64,000 nt of DNA from Diplocarpon mali (lineage: Eukaryota > Ascomycota > Leotiomycetes > Helotiales > Drepanopezizaceae): contig JAENRP010000227.1 of the NCBI GenBank assembly GCA_024741835.1, positions 1 through 64,000 of the forward strand, written 5' to 3'. Below are positions 59,632 through 64,000 of this stretch, one piece after another; position 1 is the first letter of the stretch; each line of letters starts with the position of its first letter. The position numbers and the translations under genes were made by a program. Below the pieces are notes generated by a model. It was not told the origin of the DNA, did no database searches, and worked only from the letters and a program-made list of their open reading frames with translations.

Positions 59632-60722
59632 CCTTTCCGCGCATCTTCCTCCGGGCCGTGTAGCAGAAGGCGGTGATGCGCGCCCCTTCTTGAATCCTCC
59701 GGCGTCTCTGAGAAGTCGAGGGTTTCGTGATTCCTAATTACTCGATACCGCTGGCCGTCGCGAGGAGAGGCAGACTACGAGTTGCGGAACGAGCTCTTGG
59801 AGCCAGGCAGAGCTGCTTGTCGTGACGAGTGCTTCTCCCGAGGCATTCGTTCCTGTTGAGCTGTGGAACTGCGGACTGTGGAAGGTCGGGAGGGTGGATG
59901 TGGAGGAGGGTTTCGAATCACTCGCCGGCGCCCGCGGCAACATGCCAGGGTCCGCTTCGAAGAGCGCCAAGCCAGGGGCTGTCCGGACTGGAACTAGCCA
60001 CACTACCGACCCACCTTTGACGCCACGCCACGCGGCACCATCCGGCCCCGACTCTGGTCAACGTTTCGTCTCGTGACGAGACGCGCGATACGGGGCTAAG
60101 ACGTAGAGGAAGTAGAGGAGTGGCTTCACCTGACGGAGGTTATGCCCTTGATTTGCACCACGAGAGCCTCTCGCCGATGTTGTGTCGACGGTCCCCCGAG
60201 AATGGTTGGAACGAAGAGCTGACGATTAGAGCGCGCAGCGCCGTGTACTAGCCATTGCGACGACCACCCTCCCATGGTTCTCATGACCCGCCACACTCAA
60301 CTGCCGGGCTTCTCTACCTGAGTACATGTTCCCACCCAAAGAGCTCGAATTTACATGATCCGTTCCTGTGCTGTCTCCAAGTCCCGGGTCCGTCCCGCAA
60401 AGATCGATCTACACGGTCCCCGTCCGTCGGAGCTTCGGGGCCGGATACACAGCGTCCGAGAATGGGTACGGCCATCCCACCGGGCCCGGATTATCTGCCG
60501 TCTTGCGACGAGCCTCGGGGGACTCCCCTTCACCGGTTGCCAACGAGGACTGTTTACCCTCCTCGCTCAAGACTGCTCTCCGCGCCGCCTTGTTCCGGTA
60601 GAATGTTCCAAAGATTGCAGCCGCGCCTCCAAAGAGCTCCCATCCGAGCAAAACCGGGAGTGCGCGGGCTCTGTAGGGGATATTAGCACTATTCTCTCTG
60701 TACGGCTCCATCATCCGAGTAA
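59632..60722. other. BCK1 upstream region, no gene recognised
   Basis: About 1.1 kb of GC-rich sequence between the BCK1 start and the SNG1-like stop. Several overlapping open frames of 60-145 codons occur, as expected in GC-rich DNA, but none has a recognisable motif. A long BCK1 5' UTR is likely. Confidence 0.5.
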
Positions 60723-62352
60723 TCACGCGTCTGAGATTGCGGCGGCCCGAGCCTCTGGGGAAGATTCAAGAGGACGGACGGGTGAGTAGACGTACAGCTG
60801 GTTGTTGCAGCCACCGGACCAGATCTGGTACCAGATGCTGATGAGCTGGTGTCCGGGGATGGCATAATTCCAACGGTAGAAGCCAGGGCTTAGTTCGAAA
60901 GGATATATCGTACTGGTAACATTGATGATCACCCAAGGCAAGACGAAGAAGGAGAGGAACGAAACCGGGATGAGGGCCGTGGCGGCATCGAGAATGAGGA
61001 AGTTCACATGCATGTAGAGCCATGTTGCTATCCATGCCAGGACAAACTGGTTGCCGCTGACATCCCAGCCTTCCCGAAATGCCCACTTGTATGACAGGCG
61101 TGTCAGCTGTTTCCCTGGTACAGAAGGTCTCGGGAGACGGGATCCGACATCCCAAGACAGGGGAACATGGGGGTCTCCGATACTTACAATGTAGCCAATG
61201 TGCGTCAAGGAAGCCAGAAATGTATACAGTGTCGAGACTATCATGCGGATGATTCCAACCTGGTGACTGTGCAGATATCCATAGATGCCGAATTGTGTCG
61301 AGATCCCGTTAATGGCCATTAGGAAGAAGAACTGCTGGATGATAGGCAGCACCATTGTGACCGTGTTATAGAGAACCTTGGTCCCCTGATCCGACGGTTT
61401 GATGTTTATCGCTGTGGAGACGCTGGCAGTCAGTATTACTCTCTCACATCTAGTTCTGGATCGAGAACATTGTCTCGCCGAGCGACGGCAAGCCTGCTGG
61501 GTGAGGATGTTGGGCCTCGAATCTGCTGGAGCATCTCCAGAATGGTAATTGGAAGGGGGTAGACACTCACTGGAGGCGGATATCGGGTTCAGGAGAGCAA
61601 GCGTGGCATTGCGGTCGTCCGTGTTCAAGTATGCCGCGGCCGCCGTTCCGTTTACTTCCCCAGAGTTAGCACTGTTTTCCTGCCATGTCTACCGATCCCA
61701 TATCTCCAGATGATCTCGAGACATCGAACTGCCAGACGTGGGGTTTCACCTACGTGAGTTGTAGACCTGGCGCGCAACCCCGATCAGAGTCTGCATGTTG
61801 GAGACAATGAACCCTGATTGTACAGCTGGGTAATGGATGGCGTTGTACTGTGCAGTGATCAGTTTCGCAAAATCCGAAAGCCGGATGCTCTCATTTCGGA
61901 GGGTGTTTCTGCACACATACCACGTATGTGATAGTATTGTCTGCTTCATACTGTGCGGCGGGCGGTCCTCCGCTCAGCGCCGCGGCCAGCCGCTCCGACG
62001 CTCCGTCGTGAGCAAAGACGGCCGCCCAATAGTCTCCGCGACACACCGCATTCCGAACATCTTCCACGGTCTCGAAATCCGCAGCCGGACGAAAGTGCAG
62101 CGTGGGGAAGGTCTTCCCTCTGACCGACTCGTAAGCTGCTGTGAGCGACTGCCCAATCACCCCTCCGTCGTAGTCGACCGCGAGAACGTTGAGGCCGCTC
62201 GCGCGCTCGCCCGACTTCCAGAGCGAGCCGTAGAGATAGCAGAGCAGTGCGAGAAACATGAGAATGATCATCTGGGAGGTCATGGTTATTGCGGTGACGA
62301 AAGGCTTGCGCTTGCCTTCCCAGAAGGGATCCGCCCAGAGGAGGCGCGCCAT
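60723..62352 (-). CDS. SNG1/DUF3533-family membrane protein
   Basis: Minus-strand exons 62352-61921, 61847-61750, 61671-61571, 61411-61188 and 61085-60723 give 405 aa. A first membrane segment (about 20-45, MTSQMIILMFLALLCYLYGS) precedes the conserved LWKSGERASGLNVLAVDYDG and a large extracytosolic loop. Splicing restores TITYVYNAIHYPAVQ. Later exons hold VLYNTVTMVLPIIQQFFFLM, further membrane helices (LASLTHIGYI; WIATWLYMHVNFLILDAATA) and LPWVIINVTSTIYPFELSPG before FYRWNYAIPGH. This is the SNG1 (nitrosoguanidine resistance) / DUF3533 family, related to ABC-2-type membrane domains; the transport role is not established. Two introns (61412-61570, 159 nt; 61086-61187, 102 nt) are multiples of three without stops. 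Confidence 0.85.
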
Positions 62353-63362
62353 TGTGAGAGGCGTTATTCGTGCGGCAAAGGCGATGGAAAGCGAGGAAAT
62401 CGAGTTGCTGTCGACCGAAGAGTGAAACTAGGTAGTTCTTCAGGCCCATGTTAGATGAAGATACGAGGCGGGTGTCGCGAGGGGATATACCTCATTGTCG
62501 TCAAGCAGCGGAGTCTCGGCGGTTGTCGACGATGCTCCTCGAGATCAGCAGAGAGAGAGAGAGAGAGGAACAGCGAGAGGTGAGCAGTCAAGTCCATGTG
62601 GGCGTGCGACCTTGGAATCCCGTATCTTTCCCCACTGCGGAAAAAGGTACGGGAGTGGAGGGCTCGGCGCCCCCTGCCGGGCGGTGAGACTTCTCGACTC
62701 GAGTTTCCCCCCTCCCTCTCACGTGCTGTACTGCTCGACAAAAAACAACGCTTTAGCCTTACTTGGGCGAGTTTCCATCATCCTCTCTGGCACCTGTATC
62801 AACACCAGCTCTTTCTTTGAACCCCGCGGCCGGTTCATGTCAACAAGCCAACGGGGCCCGGTGGCCATGAAGCTCAAGACTTCTGATTGCTTTCCCTTGA
62901 ACAACTCGTGAGGCCCTGGACAAGGCCTGATTTGCCTTGGGATCGGCTAATCATCGGGACGGAAACTCGGTTAACTAGGACACAAGCACCCCTATTGACG
63001 GATGACAGCCCTTCGCACCGGTCTCGTACGCCGATGGGCCGCCCGGAGAAGAGCCGACGTTTGATATGAAATAACCCGAATAATCGGCGAACACAAGAGT
63101 CCCGGGAAAAGCCAACTTGGGAAACATTGGTTTTCGGCTGGGGAGCTGGAGAACCCGCCCCTGCGCGTAAGACGCTCGAGAAGCATGGACTACGCGACGA
63201 TAAACACGCTCACCCCTACTCGTACTATTCTCGTACCTGGATCAACACCAGCTCTTCTTCCGACGCCACTGGTACAGCACCTTCTGCAATAGGAAATGGA
63301 TCGAGACTCTTGACCGGGCGCCGCGGATTGGCGATATAAAAACAGCGCGCGGCCAGGGGCAT
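62353..63362. other. intergenic stretch upstream of the SNG1-like gene
   Basis: About 1 kb with a GA-rich run (near 62548-62575) and an imperfect 22-bp direct repeat (62792 and 63235). No gene could be supported on either strand. Confidence 0.5.
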
Positions 63363-63484
63363 TGACAGAATCTAAAGGTATAGAATCTAGTTCTATAGAG
63401 CTGAAGGAGTATATATATACAAGGTAGGCTTACTAAGCCTTAGTCTCCGTGTACGCAATCTCCGTACCTTGTATATTTCTAACA
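63363..63484 (+). mobile_element. candidate short LTR
   Basis: A 122-bp element starts TGACAGAATC and ends TTTCTAACA, so it has the TG...CA ends of an LTR with near-inverted termini. Inside are inverted repeats: ATATACAAGGTA (63415) with TACCTTGTATAT (63465), TATAGAA with TTCTATA (63379/63391), and GGCTTACTAAGCC. A TGG-starting segment (TGGTTGAGCTGGC, about 63493) eight bases downstream could be a primer-binding site. No second copy lies in the window and no gag/pol frame follows, so a solo or decayed Copia-like LTR is only a hypothesis. Confidence 0.35.
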
Positions 63485-64000
63485 GGCATATTGGTTGAGC
63501 TGGCTACAAGTACGTTGTCGCGGGCTGATCAGCAACACTCCGCCTTGACTAAATGTAAGGCGTCGACTTCGTCACAGGGAAAATAGTTCCGCCCAGGCAC
63601 CCAATGCGTACTAGTGCGGCTTTTATTGTTGCCCTAGTATCTGATATACTGGCCTCTTGCTCCGCGCTTTATAAACCAGCTAGCTCTATTACTATACATA
63701 AGTTTCTCCACTCTTTGGTAAGATATTGATTTCTATCCTTCTCGTATTGCGATTCTTAGCTTTTTCTAGGATCTGTGTGCTCTAGGGTAATGCGCATAAA
63801 TATAGTCCTTGATATCATCCAGTCTCGATAGGATTGAAATCCGGGCGATTCGCCCGCTATTTCATCGACCGAGTTCGAGCAGCTCGGAGTACTGCTTTTG
63901 CCAAGGCAGACGAGTGTCCTTGAGCATTATCGTATTAGAAAAGCAACTCCGGATGTTCTAAAAGAGTCCCATCGGCTACTAGGTCGAGCAGCTCGGAGTA
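63485..64000. other. non-coding edge, possibly retroelement-derived
   Basis: No open frame of useful length follows the candidate LTR to the window end. The stretch contains a 17-bp direct repeat (63875 and 63984). It may be the leader or decayed internal part of a retroelement continuing outside the window. Confidence 0.35.
63875..64000. repeat. direct repeat, 109-bp period, cut by window end
   Basis: TCGAGCAGCTCGGAGTA occurs at 63875-63891 and again at 63984-64000, exactly at the window end. Each copy contains the palindrome-like GAGCAGCTC. Whether a longer 109-bp unit is repeated cannot be seen. Confidence 0.7.

Noticed and set aside
59734..60720. many 60-145 codon frames upstream of BCK1
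   Set aside because: Frames overlap on both strands in GC-rich DNA where stops are rare; no domain or consistent splice pattern.
16575..62352. a biosynthetic gene cluster or novel multi-gene system
   Set aside because: Apart from the isolated desaturase and SNG1-like protein the genes are housekeeping factors of unrelated pathways on both strands; no tailoring enzymes, cluster regulator or backbone enzyme is present.

Overview
The window is nuclear DNA of a filamentous ascomycete (Pezizomycotina). The evidence is many short introns with GTATGT/GTAAGT donors and CTAAC/CTGAC-like branch sites, and fungal forms of the gene families: NAB3, BCK1, HAUS1, STR2-type cystathionine gamma-synthase, a cytochrome b5 fused sphingolipid desaturase, and an SNG1/DUF3533 membrane protein. 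A class such as Leotiomycetes is only a guess. The sequence has one single N (27277) and a 15-N assembly gap (31034-31048).

Layout. 1-11 kb: octanucleotide microsatellite, LETM1-like mitochondrial protein, NAB3 (-), a mitochondrial GGQ release-factor-like hydrolase, a SET/MYND protein, and a 2EXR-domain protein (-). 11-13.4 kb: gene-poor stretch with a possible decayed adenylation-domain relic. 13.4-27 kb: prefoldin subunit 6 (-), VPS4, NOP56 (-), an unrecognised Cys-rich nuclear-type protein, SRP14 (-), SGD1/NOM1, and dihydrolipoamide dehydrogenase. 27-32 kb: sparse, holding the sphingolipid delta-8 desaturase and the assembly gap. 32-54 kb: dense housekeeping block with VAC14, HAUS1 (-), an ER DnaJ/TPR co-chaperone, eIF3k (-), UTP22 (-), STR2, SMC6, COQ9 (-) and TSR4 (-). 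54-62.4 kb: BCK1 MAPKKK (-) and an SNG1-like membrane protein (-). 62.4-64 kb: no gene, but a candidate short LTR and repeats at the right edge.

How the genes relate. There is no operon or obvious metabolic cluster. Several genes share processes. Ribosome production and translation are served by NOP56, SGD1, UTP22, TSR4, eIF3k and SRP14. Mitochondrial functions are served by LETM1-like, the GGQ protein, LPD1 and COQ9. Endolysosomal trafficking is served by VPS4 and VAC14. Several pairs are divergent with short shared promoters (SRP14/SGD1 162 bp, UTP22/STR2 261 bp, HAUS1/DnaJ 355 bp).

Exon structures were assigned by eye from splice signals and reading-frame continuity; the total coding length of each assigned model is a multiple of three. 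I did not find a convincing previously undescribed system. The items most worth checking are a likely GC-AG intron in SMC6, stop-free introns of length 3n in TSR4 and SNG1, a 320-nt intron in the GGQ gene, the orphan Cys-rich protein, the adenylation-domain-like relic, and the candidate LTR at the right edge. A scan by eye for tRNA B boxes found no credible tRNA gene.
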